A DNA stretch of 64,000 nt from Peiella sedimenti (GTDB lineage: Bacteria; Pseudomonadota; Alphaproteobacteria; Caulobacterales; Caulobacteraceae): positions 1 through 64,000 of the forward strand of contig NZ_JAUKTR010000001.1 in assembly GCF_030504955.1 (NCBI RefSeq), given 5' to 3'. Position 1 is the stretch's first letter. The number at the start of each line of letters is the position of its first letter. The notes under the pieces were generated by a model. It made no database searches. It saw only the letters and a program-made list of their open reading frames with translations, and had not been told where the DNA came from. Made by a program: the position numbers and the translations under genes. Below, piece by piece: positions 42,730-52,363 of this stretch.

Positions 42730-43172
42730 GACTGTTCCTGGCCGACGAGGCGGCGACCCTGGCGCTGGGCGCGCGGCTGGCGGACCTGATCCAGAGGGGC
42801 GACGTGCTGTTGCTCAGGGGCGGCCTGGGCGCCGGCAAGTCGACCCTGGCGCGCGGCCTCATCCGCGCCCTGACGACGCCTGACGAGGACGTGCCCTCGC
42901 CCACCTTCACCCTGGTGCAGACCTATGAGGGCCGCGCGCCGGTCGCCCATTTCGACCTCTATCGGCTGGAGAACCCGGAGGAGGCGCGCGAGCTGGGGAT
43001 CGAGGAGGCCCTGGAAGAGGGCGCCGTCCTGATCGAGTGGCCTGAACGCCTGGGCGGCTGGATACCTGGGGGCGCTCGACTCGATATAGAGCTGCGACCG
43101 GAACAGACGGGGCGCGCGGCGATCCTTTCGGCGGGCGGGTCATGGTCGGAGCGGTTGCGTGAGTTCATCTGA
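42726..43172 (+). CDS. tsaE: tRNA threonylcarbamoyladenosine biosynthesis protein TsaE
   Basis: A 148-residue P-loop ATPase. Walker A is GGLGAGKST (32-40), followed by SPTFTLVQTYEG, HFDLYRLENPEEARELGIEE and IEWPERL, the full TsaE set. With TsaD and TsaB it makes t6A37 in ANN-decoding tRNAs. Overlaps amgK by 14 bp; adjacency of tsaE to an AmgK-type kinase and MurU is typical of Gram-negatives. Confidence 0.96.
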   Translation: MRLFLADEAATLALGARLADLIQRGDVLLLRGGLGAGKSTLARGLIRALTTPDEDVPSPTFTLVQTYEGRAPVAHFDLYRLENPEEARELGIEEALEEGAVLIEWPERLGGWIPGGARLDIELRPEQTGRAAILSAGGSWSERLREFI

Positions 43173-44259
43173 GGCCGAGCGCGAGGCCGTCAAGGCCGCC
43201 TTCCTGGCGGAGGCAGGGCTGGGCGCGGCCCAGCGCACGCCGCTGCCCGGCGACGCCTCAACGCGCAGGTATGAGCGGCTGACCCTGGCGGGGGGGCGCA
43301 CCCTGATGCTGATGGATCAGCCGCCGTCGCACGAGAGCGAGCCCTGCCGACCTGACTGGGATGCGGCCCGGCGCGCGGCCTCGGGCTGGAACGCCGTGGC
43401 CAGATTGTCGGCCGGACGGATCGAGGCCTTCACCGCGGTGGCGGACTGGCTGCGTGGACTGGGGCTCTCGGCGCCGGAGATCGTGGCCATGGATGCGGCC
43501 GCCGGCCTGGCGGTGCTGGAGGATTTCGGACACCGCCCCTTCGCCGAGCTGCTGGCCGAGGGGCGAGCGGAGGAACAGGCCCTCTACGGAGCCGCCGTCG
43601 ATGTGCTGGCGCGTCTGCATGAGGCGGGCGCGCCTGAGGCCATGGCGATACCGTCGGGCGGCGCGTGGCCCATCCTGGACTACGACGACCTGGCCCTGAA
43701 GGGCGGCGCCGACCTGTTCGTGCAGTGGACGCCCCAGCTGGCGGGCGAGGCCTACCCCGCGGAAGCCCTGGCCGAATGGGACGCCCTGTGGAGCCCCTGG
43801 ATCGCGCGCGGCGCCGCAGGCGCCTCGGTCATCGCCCACCGCGACTATCATGCCGAGAACCTAATGTGGCTGGACGAGCGCCAGGGCCTGGCCCGCGTCG
43901 GCCTGATCGACTTCCAGGACGCGGTGCGGGCCCATCCCGGCTGGGACCTGCATTCGCTGTTGCAGGACGCGCGGCGCGATGTCTCGCCCGAGCTAGAGGC
44001 CTGGGCAATCGATCGTTATCTGGAGCGGCGGCCTGAGATCGACCGTGAGGCCTTCCTGGCGGACTATGCGGGTCTGGCGGCGCTGAACGAGGCGCGCATT
44101 CTGGGGGTCTTCGCCCGCCTGATCGTGCGCGACGGCAAGCCGCGATACCAGGCCTTCATGCCGCGCGTGGCGGGGCATCTGCGGCGCAATCTTGAGCGTC
44201 CCGAGATGGCGGGACTGAAGGCCTGGTTCCAGCGTCACGCGCCGGAGATCTTCCAGTGA
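43159..44259 (+). CDS. amgK: N-acetylmuramate/N-acetylglucosamine kinase (AmgK)
   Basis: A 366-residue aminoglycoside-phosphotransferase-fold kinase, starting at GTG 43159 inside tsaE. Catalytic loop HRDYHAENLMW and the metal-binding LIDFQDAVRAHPGWDL are intact; the nucleotide loop PGDASTRRYER is near residue 35. In Pseudomonas and Caulobacter-type recycling AmgK phosphorylates MurNAc at C1. The next gene is its partner MurU, overlapping by 4 bp (GTGA), which makes the assignment strong. This is the fosfomycin-bypass peptidoglycan salvage route. Confidence 0.92.
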   Translation: MSSSEAEREAVKAAFLAEAGLGAAQRTPLPGDASTRRYERLTLAGGRTLMLMDQPPSHESEPCRPDWDAARRAASGWNAVARLSAGRIEAFTAVADWLRGLGLSAPEIVAMDAAAGLAVLEDFGHRPFAELLAEGRAEEQALYGAAVDVLARLHEAGAPEAMAIPSGGAWPILDYDDLALKGGADLFVQWTPQLAGEAYPAEALAEWDALWSPWIARGAAGASVIAHRDYHAENLMWLDERQGLARVGLIDFQDAVRAHPGWDLHSLLQDARRDVSPELEAWAIDRYLERRPEIDREAFLADYAGLAALNEARILGVFARLIVRDGKPRYQAFMPRVAGHLRRNLERPEMAGLKAWFQRHAPEIFQ

Positions 44260-44969
44260 CGGGGCCGACGCGCGCCATGGTGCTGGCGGCGGGGCTGGGC
44301 ACCCGCATGCGGCCGCTGACGGATGATCGTCCCAAGGCCCTGGTGGAGGTGGACGGCCGAGCCCTGATCGATCACGTGCTGGACCGGCTGGCGGAGGCCG
44401 GCGTCGAGGAAGCGGTGGTCAACGTTCACTGGTTCGCCGACCGGCTGGAGACGCATCTGACGGGCCGCGAACGGCCCCGCATCCTGATCTCGGACGAGCG
44501 TGATGAGCTGCTGGAAACCGGCGGCGGCCTGAAGAAGGCGCGCCCCCTGCTGGGCGATGAGCCGGTGTTCGTGGCCAACATCGATTCCGTCTGGATCGAC
44601 CGCGGCGACGCCCTTGGTGATCTGATCCGCATGTGGGACCCGGATCTCATGGACGCCGCCCTACTGCTGGCGCGGCGCGAGAGCTCCATCGGTTTCGAGG
44701 GGGCGGGCGACGTCTTCCTGGGCGAGGACGGACGCTTGACCTTCCGGGGCGAGGCCGCGGAGGCCCCCTACGCCTATATGGGCGTGCACATCACCAAGCC
44801 CCAGGTGGTGGACGACGGTCCCGAGGGGCCGTTCTCCCTGTCGCCCGTCTGGCGACGGCTGGCGGCCGAGGGGCGGCTGTTCGGCGCGGTGCTGGACGGG
44901 GACTGGATGCACGTCGGCGATCCCCAGGCGCGGGACGAAGCCGAGGCGCGCCTCAAGGGGCGAGCGTGA
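44256..44969 (+). CDS. murU: N-acetylmuramate-1-phosphate uridylyltransferase (MurU)
   Basis: A 237-residue nucleotidyltransferase with the pyrophosphorylase signature MVLAAGLGTRMRPLTDDRPKAL, VNVHWFADRLETHL and NIDSVWIDRG. It turns MurNAc-1-phosphate into UDP-MurNAc. Placed directly after amgK, with GTG 44256 overlapping its stop, and before addB with a GTGA overlap. A later ATG (44277) is possible but would lose the N-terminal strand. Confidence 0.92.
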   Translation: MTGPTRAMVLAAGLGTRMRPLTDDRPKALVEVDGRALIDHVLDRLAEAGVEEAVVNVHWFADRLETHLTGRERPRILISDERDELLETGGGLKKARPLLGDEPVFVANIDSVWIDRGDALGDLIRMWDPDLMDAALLLARRESSIGFEGAGDVFLGEDGRLTFRGEAAEAPYAYMGVHITKPQVVDDGPEGPFSLSPVWRRLAAEGRLFGAVLDGDWMHVGDPQARDEAEARLKGRA

Positions 44970-47935
44970 CGCAGAGCCCCTTCGCAGAAGCCGGGCCGCG
45001 CTGGTTCACCATTCCGGCGCACCGCCCTTTTTTCGAGGATCTGGCGCGGGCGCTGCGCCCTGCGTTGGGCGGCGAATCGCCCGAGGCGGCGGCGCAGGCG
45101 GTCATCCTTACGCCCACGCGGCGGGCCGGGCGCGACCTGGCCGAGGCCTGGCTGCGCGGCGAGGGGCCCAGGGCGGCCGTGCTGCCTCAGATCCGGCCGT
45201 TGGGCGATCTGGAGGAGGGAGAGCCGCCCTTCGAGCCCAGCGATCTGGCGTTGGACCTGCCGGCCGCCCTCAGCCCCTTGCGACGGCGGTTCGAACTGGC
45301 GCGGCTGTGCGCCGAACACGCCCACCTGCTGAAGCGCGAACTGGACGCGGCCGCCGCCCTCGACATGGCCGAGGCCCTGGGCGGCCTGATCGATAGCGCC
45401 CTGCTGGAGGAGGTCGAACTGCAAGGGCGGCTGGAGGGCCTCGTGGCCGCCGACCTGGCCGAGCATTGGCGCCGGGCGCGAGCGTTTCTGGAGGCGGCGC
45501 TGAACGCCTGGCCGGGGCGGCTGAAGGCGTTGGGCCTGATCGATCCCGCCGCGCGTCGGGTGCTGCTGCTGAACCGGCTGGCCGAGAGCTGGGAGGCGCG
45601 CCCGCCGCAAACACCGCTGGTCATCGCCGGATCAACCGGCACGGCGCCCGCCACGGCCCGAGTGATGCGGGCGGCCGCCGAGGCGCCGATGGGCTGCGTG
45701 GTCCTGCCGGGGCTGGACCAGAGCCTGTCGGATCCGGCCTGGGCCGAGGTGGACGTGCAGCATCCGCAAGGGGCGCTGAAGCGCCTGCTGGCCCGCTTCG
45801 GCCTGACGCGCGGCCAAGTGAAGGTGTGGCCGGGTTCGCGCCCCGATCCGGCGGGCGAGGCGCGAGATCGCCTGATCAACGAGGCCCTGCGCCCGGCGCG
45901 CGCCACGGCGGACTGGGTGACCGAGCTGAAGGAGTTCGCCCGTACCGGCCGCGATCCGGTGGCGCGGGGGCTTCAGGGTCTGACGGTTCACGCCGCGCCC
46001 GACGACGAGAAGGCGGCGGAGACCTGCGCCCTTCTGGTGCGCGAGGCGCTGAAGACGCCCGAGCGGACCTGCGCCGTCGTCACGCCCGACCAGGCCCTGG
46101 CGCGCCGCATCGCCCTGAAACTCGAGCGGTGGGGTGTCGGGCCGGACGTGTCCGCGGGGCGGCCCCTGTCCCTTTCGGCGACTGGAACCCTCGCGCGGTT
46201 GATGGTGGAGGCTGCAGCCGATCCGGCCGACCCCGTCGCCCTGCTCGCCCTGTTGAAACACCCGCTGGCGCGGCTGGACGGGGCCGAGGCCCTGGACCTG
46301 CTCGAGGAGAAGGCTCTGCGTGGCCCCCGGGCGCGCACGCCGGACGATCTGGCGCGGCGGCTGACGGCCTATCCCACGGCGCGGGACCTGCTGGACGAGC
46401 TTCAGGCGAAGATCGCGGCGTCGCGCGCGCCCTTCGCGAACGGCCTGGCCGCGGCGGACGAGGCGGCGCGCGGGTTGGCCCAGGCCCTGGAGGCTTTGGC
46501 TGGGCTCGAGGTGTGGGGCGGCGCCGACGGCGAGGCGCTGGCCACCCTGCTGGCCGAACTGATGGATCAGGGGGCGGCCCTGCCGCCGGTCTCCGTGCGG
46601 GACTTCGCCCGGCTGATCCCCCGCCTGACCGGCCAGGAGAGCCTGCGGCACGGCGGCAATCACCCCCGCGTACGCATCCTGGGCGCGGTCGAGGCGCGGC
46701 TCTACCGGGCCGACCGCATGATCCTGTGCGGGCTGGAGGAGGGCGTCTGGCCGGCGCATCCGCCGATCGACCCCTTCCTGTCGCGTCCCATGCGCGAGCG
46801 TCTGGGCCTGCCCTCGCCCGAGCGGCGCGTTGGCTTGACGGCGCATGACTTTGTCCAGGCCGCCTGCGCGCCGGAGGTGATCCTGGTCCATTCGGAGCGG
46901 CGGGGCGGCCAGCCGGCTCAGCTGTCGCGCTGGCTTTGGCGCCTGCGCATGCTGGCCAGGGGGGTCGGGGTCGAACTGCCGGTACGGCCTGAGCTGGCGG
47001 CCTGGACGGAGGTGCTGGACGCGCCGGGGCCGTGGACGCCGTGCTCGCGCCCCGCGCCCCGTCCGCCGGTCGAGCATCGGCCGAGAGACTGGTTCGTGAC
47101 CCAGGTCGAGACCCTGACGCGCGACCCCTACGCCGTCTGGGCGGGCAAGATCCTGGGCCTGCGCCAGAAGCCGCGCCCGGACGAGGCGGTGGATGCGCGC
47201 CTGCGCGGCACGGCCGTACACAAGGCCTTCGAGGACTTCGCCGAGAGCCTCAACCGGGGCGAGGCGCCCGATCCCGCCGCCTTCGAAACTCTCTACATGC
47301 AGGCCCTGCGCGATGGCGGCCTGGGCGCCGCCGCCCTCGCGCGCGAGCAGGCGCTGGCGGCCGAGACGGCCCGATGGGCCGCCGGGTTCGAGATGGAGCG
47401 CCGCGCCGAAGGGGCCCGGGTGCTGGTTGAACGCAAGGGGACCATGCCGGTCAGTGTCTCGGGCGAGGCCTTCACGCTCAGCGCCAAGGCCGACCGGCTG
47501 GAGGCGGCGCAGGACGGGCGCGTGCACGTCCTCGACTTCAAGACCGGCTCGCCGCCCTCGGCCAAGCAGGTGGCGGCGGGCTTCGCGCCCCAACTGACCC
47601 TGACCGCCGCCATCGTCGAGGCGGGCGGCTTCGAGGGGCTGGCGCACCGCACGGCGGGCGACCTGGCCTATGTGCGCGTGACGGGCCGCAATCCGCCGGG
47701 CGAAGTGAAGCTGGCCACCGAAAGCCGGGGCGTGGTCACTCCCTCGGATGAGGCCGGCGCGGCGGCGCTGGACGGCTTCATCAAGCTGATGAGCGTCTAT
47801 CTCAACCCTGAAACGGCCTACGTGTCGCGGCTGGCGCCCGAGCATGTGCGCGACGGCGGCGACTACGATCACCTGGCCCGCGTGCGCGAATGGTCGGCTG
47901 GCGAAGCCGAGGCCGAGGGCGGAGGCGCCGAATGA
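44966..47935 (+). CDS. addB: Double-strand break repair protein AddB
   Basis: A 989-residue alphaproteobacterial AddB. It has an inactive helicase-like N-terminus (VILTPTRRAGRDLAEAWL in place of Walker A) and a RecB-like nuclease near the end (LRGTAVHKAFEDFAE, then HVLDFKTGSPPSAKQ...PQLTLTAA). I see no cysteines in the C-terminal region, so the Fe-S cluster of Bacillus AddB seems absent. Start GTG 44966 overlaps the murU TGA. With AddA it resects DNA ends to recombinogenic tails. Confidence 0.93.
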   Translation: MTQSPFAEAGPRWFTIPAHRPFFEDLARALRPALGGESPEAAAQAVILTPTRRAGRDLAEAWLRGEGPRAAVLPQIRPLGDLEEGEPPFEPSDLALDLPAALSPLRRRFELARLCAEHAHLLKRELDAAAALDMAEALGGLIDSALLEEVELQGRLEGLVAADLAEHWRRARAFLEAALNAWPGRLKALGLIDPAARRVLLLNRLAESWEARPPQTPLVIAGSTGTAPATARVMRAAAEAPMGCVVLPGLDQSLSDPAWAEVDVQHPQGALKRLLARFGLTRGQVKVWPGSRPDPAGEARDRLINEALRPARATADWVTELKEFARTGRDPVARGLQGLTVHAAPDDEKAAETCALLVREALKTPERTCAVVTPDQALARRIALKLERWGVGPDVSAGRPLSLSATGTLARLMVEAAADPADPVALLALLKHPLARLDGAEALDLLEEKALRGPRARTPDDLARRLTAYPTARDLLDELQAKIAASRAPFANGLAAADEAARGLAQALEALAGLEVWGGADGEALATLLAELMDQGAALPPVSVRDFARLIPRLTGQESLRHGGNHPRVRILGAVEARLYRADRMILCGLEEGVWPAHPPIDPFLSRPMRERLGLPSPERRVGLTAHDFVQAACAPEVILVHSERRGGQPAQLSRWLWRLRMLARGVGVELPVRPELAAWTEVLDAPGPWTPCSRPAPRPPVEHRPRDWFVTQVETLTRDPYAVWAGKILGLRQKPRPDEAVDARLRGTAVHKAFEDFAESLNRGEAPDPAAFETLYMQALRDGGLGAAALAREQALAAETARWAAGFEMERRAEGARVLVERKGTMPVSVSGEAFTLSAKADRLEAAQDGRVHVLDFKTGSPPSAKQVAAGFAPQLTLTAAIVEAGGFEGLAHRTAGDLAYVRVTGRNPPGEVKLATESRGVVTPSDEAGAAALDGFIKLMSVYLNPETAYVSRLAPEHVRDGGDYDHLARVREWSAGEAEAEGGGAE

Positions 47936-50900
47936 ACGCCGCCGAGACCCAGCGCGAGGCGGCCGATCCACGCCTGATCACCTTCGTGGCGGCCAACGCC
48001 GGATCGGGCAAGACCAAGACCCTGATCGACCGGGTGGCGCGCCTGTTGCTGGCCGAGGCCGAGCCGGACAAGATCCTGTGCGTCACCTATACGCGCGCCG
48101 CCGCCGCCGAGATGCAGTCCCGCCTGTTCGAGCGGCTGGGCGGCTGGGCCGTCATGGATGACAAGGCGCTGGCCAAGGAGTTGGGCGGCCTTCTGGGCGG
48201 CGAGGCGGATCTCGACAAGGCGTTCCTGTCCCACGCGCGCACCCTGTTCGCCCGGGCGCTGGAGACGCCGGGCGGGCTGAAGATCCAGACCCTGCACGCC
48301 TTCTGCGAAAAGCTGCTGCGACGATTTCCGGTTGAGGCGGAGGTCTCGCCCGGGTTCGAGGTCATGGACGACGCCTCGGCGGCCCAGGCGTCGGCCGCGG
48401 CCAGGGACATGCTGGCGCGCGCCGCCGCCGCCTCGCAGCTCGTGGGCGACGCCTACGCCCGGATGGCCATCGCGCTGGACCACCAGTCCTTCGAGGGCCT
48501 GCTCGACACCCTGGCGCACCGCCGCGAGGCCCTCTCGGCCTATATCGAGGCGCAGGGCGGGCTGGCCGGAGCGATCGCCCACACCTGGCGGCTGTGCGGC
48601 TTTGAAGCGCCCGTCGATCCGGAGGCCCTGGCCTACGCCGCCATGGCCGAGCTGGACCGCGACGGTTACGCCGCCGCTATCGCAGCCCTCAAGAAGGGCG
48701 CGCCGACCCAGCAGGACTGCGCCGCCGCCCTGGAGGCCATGTTCAGGGAGCCCGATCCCCGGTTCGAGGCCCTGACCGGGCTGCTCTTCACCGCCGGAGG
48801 ACGGGGGAACCCGGTCGCCTGGGTCGTCAAGGCCAAGGTCTTTCAGACCCACACCGCCGAGCAGCAGTTCCTGCTGGCCGAACAGGCCCGACTGGAGACG
48901 GCGCGGGAGCGGGTCCGCGCGGCCCGCATTGCCGAGGACACCAGCCGGGTGCTGGCCCTGGCCCAGGCCTACATCCACGCCTACGGCCTCGAGAAGACCA
49001 GCCGGGGCGTGCTGGACTTCGCCGATCTGGTGGAGCGGGCGCGCAAGCTGCTCAGCGAGGCGGAGAGCGCCGCCTGGGTGCTCTACAAGCTGGACGGCGG
49101 CATCGATCACATCCTGCTCGACGAGGCCCAGGACACGGCCCCTGACCAGTGGGAGGTCGTCGAGGGACTGGTCGGGGAGTTTTTCGCCGGGCGTAGCGTG
49201 CGCGACGAGGACGAGCGTCCCGCCGCCCTCAAGCGCAGCCTGTTCGTGGTGGGCGACGACAAGCAGTCCATCTATTCCTTCCAGGGCGCCGCGCCGGAGC
49301 TGATGCAGCAGAAGACGCGCGCCTGGATCAAACGCATCGAGGCCATGGGGCCGGAGGCGGGCCTGCGAGCGGCCCAGCTGGAGTTGACCACCTCGTTCCG
49401 CTCGGCGCCCGAGGTGCTTCGCCTGGTGGACGAGGTGCTGAGCCTGCCGGACCTGTCCACCGGCGCGCCGCCCGAGACGGCCAATGTCGTGCGCCACATC
49501 GCCGAGCGCGATCCCGGCGGCTGCGTCGAGCTGTGGCCGCTGGAGCCTTTCCGCGATCCGCCGAAACCCGACCGCGACGCCTGGGACCCGGTCGATTTTG
49601 AAGGGGATGGGTCGGGGGCCAGGCGCCTGGCCCAGGCCATCGCCGCCGAGGTGTCGCGTCTGCTGCGGGAGGACGCGGTTCACGACCGGGACAGATCCCT
49701 GCGTCCCGCCACGCCGGGCGACGTGCTGATCCTGGTGCGGCGGCGCGCCGTGCTGTTCGAGGAAATCATCCGCGAGCTGCGCCGGGCCGGCGTGCCAGTG
49801 GCCGGGGCCGACCGGCTGGCCCTGTCGGAACACCTGGCCCTGCAGGACATGGCGGCCCTGGCGCGCGCCTGCCTGTCGCCCTGGGACGAGCTGGTGCTGG
49901 CCGCGGTCCTGAAGTCGCCTGTCTACGGCTTTGACGACGATCAGCTCTACGCCCTGGCGTACGGGCGCAAGAAGACATTGTGGGATACGCTGCAGGCCCG
50001 CGCGGACGAGCGTCCCCAGTGGCGCTTCGCGGCGGACGACCTGAGGCGGCGCAGGGAGCTGGCCCGCACCGCGCCGCCCTTCGACTTTTTCGCCGACCTG
50101 TTGCGGTCCCCCGCCTGGGGCGGCGGCTCGGTGAGGGCGGCCATGGGCACGCGCATGGGCTCCGAGGCCCTGGACGTGCTCGACGAACTGATGGCCCAGG
50201 TGATCGCCGCGGAGGCCAAGGGGGCCACGGACCTGGAGACGCTGCTGGCGGTGTTCGCGCGCCTGGACATCTCCATCAAGCGCGAACTGGAGGCGGGGCA
50301 GGCGGTGCGGGTGATGACCGTGCACGCCGCCAAGGGCCTGGAGGCCCCCGTGGTGATCCTGCCCGAGACCGTCGCCACCCAGCCGCCCCGCGACACGCCC
50401 CTGGTGGAGCTGGATGTAGAGCCCGAGACCGGCCGGGTGGGCGGCTTTCTCTGGTGCGCGACAAAGGACGAGGCGTGCGACGCCTCGCTCGCCGGGCGGA
50501 CCCTGCGCGAGCGGAAGCGGGCCGAAGAGGACGCGCGCCTGCTCTACGTGGCCATGACGCGGGCGAGGGACCGGCTGATCGTGTGTGGCCGTATCGGCGC
50601 CAAAGCGAAGGAGATCAAGGGCTGGTACGCCCATGTGAGCGCCGCCTTCGAGGCGTTGGGCGCGGACGTGCACGAGGTTCAGGCGGGCGGACATACGGCC
50701 CTGAGGTTCGGGCCCGATCCGCAGGCCGCGCCCACCGAAGGCGCCCGGGAAAACATCCCCGTGACTGCGGAACCGGTGTGGCTGAGGACGCTCGCGCCTG
50801 AGGAAGCCGCGCGGCGTTTCCTCTCGCCCTCGCGCCTGGAGGGGATGGAGGCTGCGGCGCCGGCGGCCTCGCCGCTCGAGCGGTTGGGCGGCCTGGGCCG

Positions 50901-51411
50901 GTACCGCCGCGGGTCGCTGATTCACCGGCTGCTGGAGATACTGCCGGAGCTGGAGCCGGCCCATCGCGCGGAGGCCGCGGCGCGCCTTTTGGCGCGCGAG
51001 CCGGACCTGAGCCAGGCCCAGCGCGAGGAGATCGTCGCCGCCGCCTTCAAGGTGCTGGATGACACCGCCTTCGCCGCCGTCTTCGGCCCCGGCTCGCGCG
51101 CGGAGGTTCAGCTGGCCGGGGCGGCCGCGCGGCTCCACGCCGGCCTGTCGATCAGCGGACGGGTCGACCGCCTGGTGGTGAGGCCGGATCGCGTCCTGGT
51201 GCTGGACTTCAAGACCAATCGCCCCCCGCCTGTCCGAATCGAGGACGCGGACCGCGCCTATGTGGCGCAGATGGCGGTCTACTGGGCGGTGCTGACCGAG
51301 CTTTATCCCGGCCGCGAGGTGGAGGCCGCCCTCGTCTGGACCGACGGACCCACCCTCATGGCGGTGCCCCATGCGATGATGGAGGAGGCGCTGGCTCGGC
51401 TGGCGCGTTGA
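47932..51411 (+). CDS. addA: Double-strand break repair helicase AddA
   Basis: A 1159-residue UvrD/Rep-type helicase-nuclease. Walker A is ANAGSGKT (21-28), motif Ia CVTYTRAAAAEM, motif II (Walker B) ILLDEAQDTAPDQW, motif III VGDDKQSIYSFQGA, motif V MTVHAAKGLEAPVVILPE, motif VI LLYVAMTRARDRLIV, and a C-terminal nuclease with VLVLDFKTNR and the upstream RRGSLIHRLLE. All are intact. It overlaps addB by 4 bp (ATGA) and completes AddAB, the alphaproteobacterial replacement of RecBCD. Confidence 0.95.
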   Translation: MNAAETQREAADPRLITFVAANAGSGKTKTLIDRVARLLLAEAEPDKILCVTYTRAAAAEMQSRLFERLGGWAVMDDKALAKELGGLLGGEADLDKAFLSHARTLFARALETPGGLKIQTLHAFCEKLLRRFPVEAEVSPGFEVMDDASAAQASAAARDMLARAAAASQLVGDAYARMAIALDHQSFEGLLDTLAHRREALSAYIEAQGGLAGAIAHTWRLCGFEAPVDPEALAYAAMAELDRDGYAAAIAALKKGAPTQQDCAAALEAMFREPDPRFEALTGLLFTAGGRGNPVAWVVKAKVFQTHTAEQQFLLAEQARLETARERVRAARIAEDTSRVLALAQAYIHAYGLEKTSRGVLDFADLVERARKLLSEAESAAWVLYKLDGGIDHILLDEAQDTAPDQWEVVEGLVGEFFAGRSVRDEDERPAALKRSLFVVGDDKQSIYSFQGAAPELMQQKTRAWIKRIEAMGPEAGLRAAQLELTTSFRSAPEVLRLVDEVLSLPDLSTGAPPETANVVRHIAERDPGGCVELWPLEPFRDPPKPDRDAWDPVDFEGDGSGARRLAQAIAAEVSRLLREDAVHDRDRSLRPATPGDVLILVRRRAVLFEEIIRELRRAGVPVAGADRLALSEHLALQDMAALARACLSPWDELVLAAVLKSPVYGFDDDQLYALAYGRKKTLWDTLQARADERPQWRFAADDLRRRRELARTAPPFDFFADLLRSPAWGGGSVRAAMGTRMGSEALDVLDELMAQVIAAEAKGATDLETLLAVFARLDISIKRELEAGQAVRVMTVHAAKGLEAPVVILPETVATQPPRDTPLVELDVEPETGRVGGFLWCATKDEACDASLAGRTLRERKRAEEDARLLYVAMTRARDRLIVCGRIGAKAKEIKGWYAHVSAAFEALGADVHEVQAGGHTALRFGPDPQAAPTEGARENIPVTAEPVWLRTLAPEEAARRFLSPSRLEGMEAAAPAASPLERLGGLGRYRRGSLIHRLLEILPELEPAHRAEAAARLLAREPDLSQAQREEIVAAAFKVLDDTAFAAVFGPGSRAEVQLAGAAARLHAGLSISGRVDRLVVRPDRVLVLDFKTNRPPPVRIEDADRAYVAQMAVYWAVLTELYPGREVEAALVWTDGPTLMAVPHAMMEEALARLAR

Positions 51412-51465
51412 ACCCGGCGAGGCCCGCCCCTACCTTACGGGACCGATTCTGGAAGGAGCCGCCCC

Positions 51466-51798
51466 ATGCCGACCCTAAAGGTCACCGACGACAGCTTCGA
51501 AGGCGACGTGCTGAAGAGCGACAAGCCGGTGCTGGTGGACTTCTGGGCCGAGTGGTGCGGGCCCTGCAAGCAGATCGGCCCCGCTTTGGAGCAGATCTCG
51601 GACGAACTGGCGGGCAGCGCCGTCATCGCCAAGATGGACATCGAGGACAGCCCCATGACGCCCTCCAAACTGGGCGTGAAGGGCATCCCCACCATGATGC
51701 TGTTCAAGGACGGCCAGATGGCCTCCATGAAGGTGGGCGCCATGCCCAAGCAGCGCATCCTGGAATGGCTGGCCGAAAACGGTGTCCAGGCGGGCTGA
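51466..51798 (+). CDS. trxA: Thioredoxin
   Basis: A 110-residue thioredoxin with the active site WAEWCGPCK (C31, C34), the cis-Pro loop GIPTMMLF and the usual fold length. Cytosolic disulfide reductase. ATG with GGAG 7 nt upstream. It follows addA by 54 bp and is ended by a strong terminator, so it may be the last gene of the operon or read from its own promoter. Confidence 0.96.
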   Translation: MPTLKVTDDSFEGDVLKSDKPVLVDFWAEWCGPCKQIGPALEQISDELAGSAVIAKMDIEDSPMTPSKLGVKGIPTMMLFKDGQMASMKVGAMPKQRILEWLAENGVQAG

Positions 51799-51819
51799 TC
51801 CCGGCGCAAAGCGGACAGG

Positions 51820-51857
51820 AAAAAGGCCCCGTCGGCATCCGGCGGGGCCTTTCTCGT
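51820..51857. terminator. Bidirectional intrinsic terminator
   Basis: AAAAAGGCCCCG-TCGGCATCC-GGCGGGGCCTTTCTCG gives a 9-10 bp GC stem with A and T tracts at the ends. It lies between the convergent trxA and rplS genes and can serve both. Confidence 0.8.
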
Positions 51858-51876
51858 TTCAGGAAGCTGAGAGGGA

Positions 51877-52305
51877 TCAGCCCTCCGTGGACTCATCCGC
51901 CGCAGCGGCGGGGGCGGGGGCGGCGGCCGGCGCCTGCTCGCGGGCGGCCATCTGGCGCTCGGCGATACGGGCCGACTTACCGCGGCGGTCGCGCAGGTAG
52001 TACAGCTTGGCGCGGCGCACGACGCCCCGGCGCTTGACCTCGATGGACTCGATGTTGGGCGAGTGCAGCGGGAAGACGCGCTCGACGCCTTCGCCGAAGG
52101 AGATCTTGCGGACGGTGAAGTTCTCGTTCACGCCGCCGCCGGCGCGAGCGATGCAGACGCCTTCGAAGGCCTGAATGCGTTCGCGTTCGCCTTCCTTGAT
52201 GCGCACGTTCACGCGCAGGGTGTCGCCGGCCTGGAAGGTGGGAATCTTGCGGGTTTCGCCGAGGCGCGCGGTTTCTTCGCGCTCCAGCTGCTGGATGATG
52301 TTCAT
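51877..52305 (-). CDS. rplS: 50S ribosomal protein L19
   Basis: A 142-residue L19. Core [35 protein letters not shown] and the end [23 protein letters not shown] are standard. The C-terminal tail of about 22 residues is Ala/Pro-rich ([16 protein letters not shown]), longer than in E. coli (115 aa) but seen in Alphaproteobacteria. Located at the 30S-50S interface. Follows trmD by 58 bp, as in the rpsP-rimM-trmD-rplS operon; rpsP and rimM are not adjacent here. Confidence 0.97.
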   Translation of the reverse strand: MNIIQQLEREETARLGETRKIPTFQAGDTLRVNVRIKEGERERIQAFEGVCIARAGGGVNENFTVRKISFGEGVERVFPLHSPNIESIEVKRRGVVRRAKLYYLRDRRGKSARIAERQMAAREQAPAAAPAPAAAADESTEG

Positions 52306-52363
52306 CGTCTTGTCTCCTTGGGCTTTTTCGCCCTTTGCCTGTCAGTTGGCGGGCTGAGCCTGC

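Noticed and set aside
44633..44965. Apparent N-terminal extension of AddB of about 110 residues
   Set aside because: It lies wholly in another frame of murU, is Arg/Gly-rich without homology, and GTG 44966 overlaps the murU stop in the usual way.
45632..51372. Very long minus-strand open frames opposite addB and addA
   Set aside because: Composition is low-complexity Gly/Arg/His typical of antisense frames in GC-rich genes, with no motif, while the plus strand carries all helicase and nuclease motifs.
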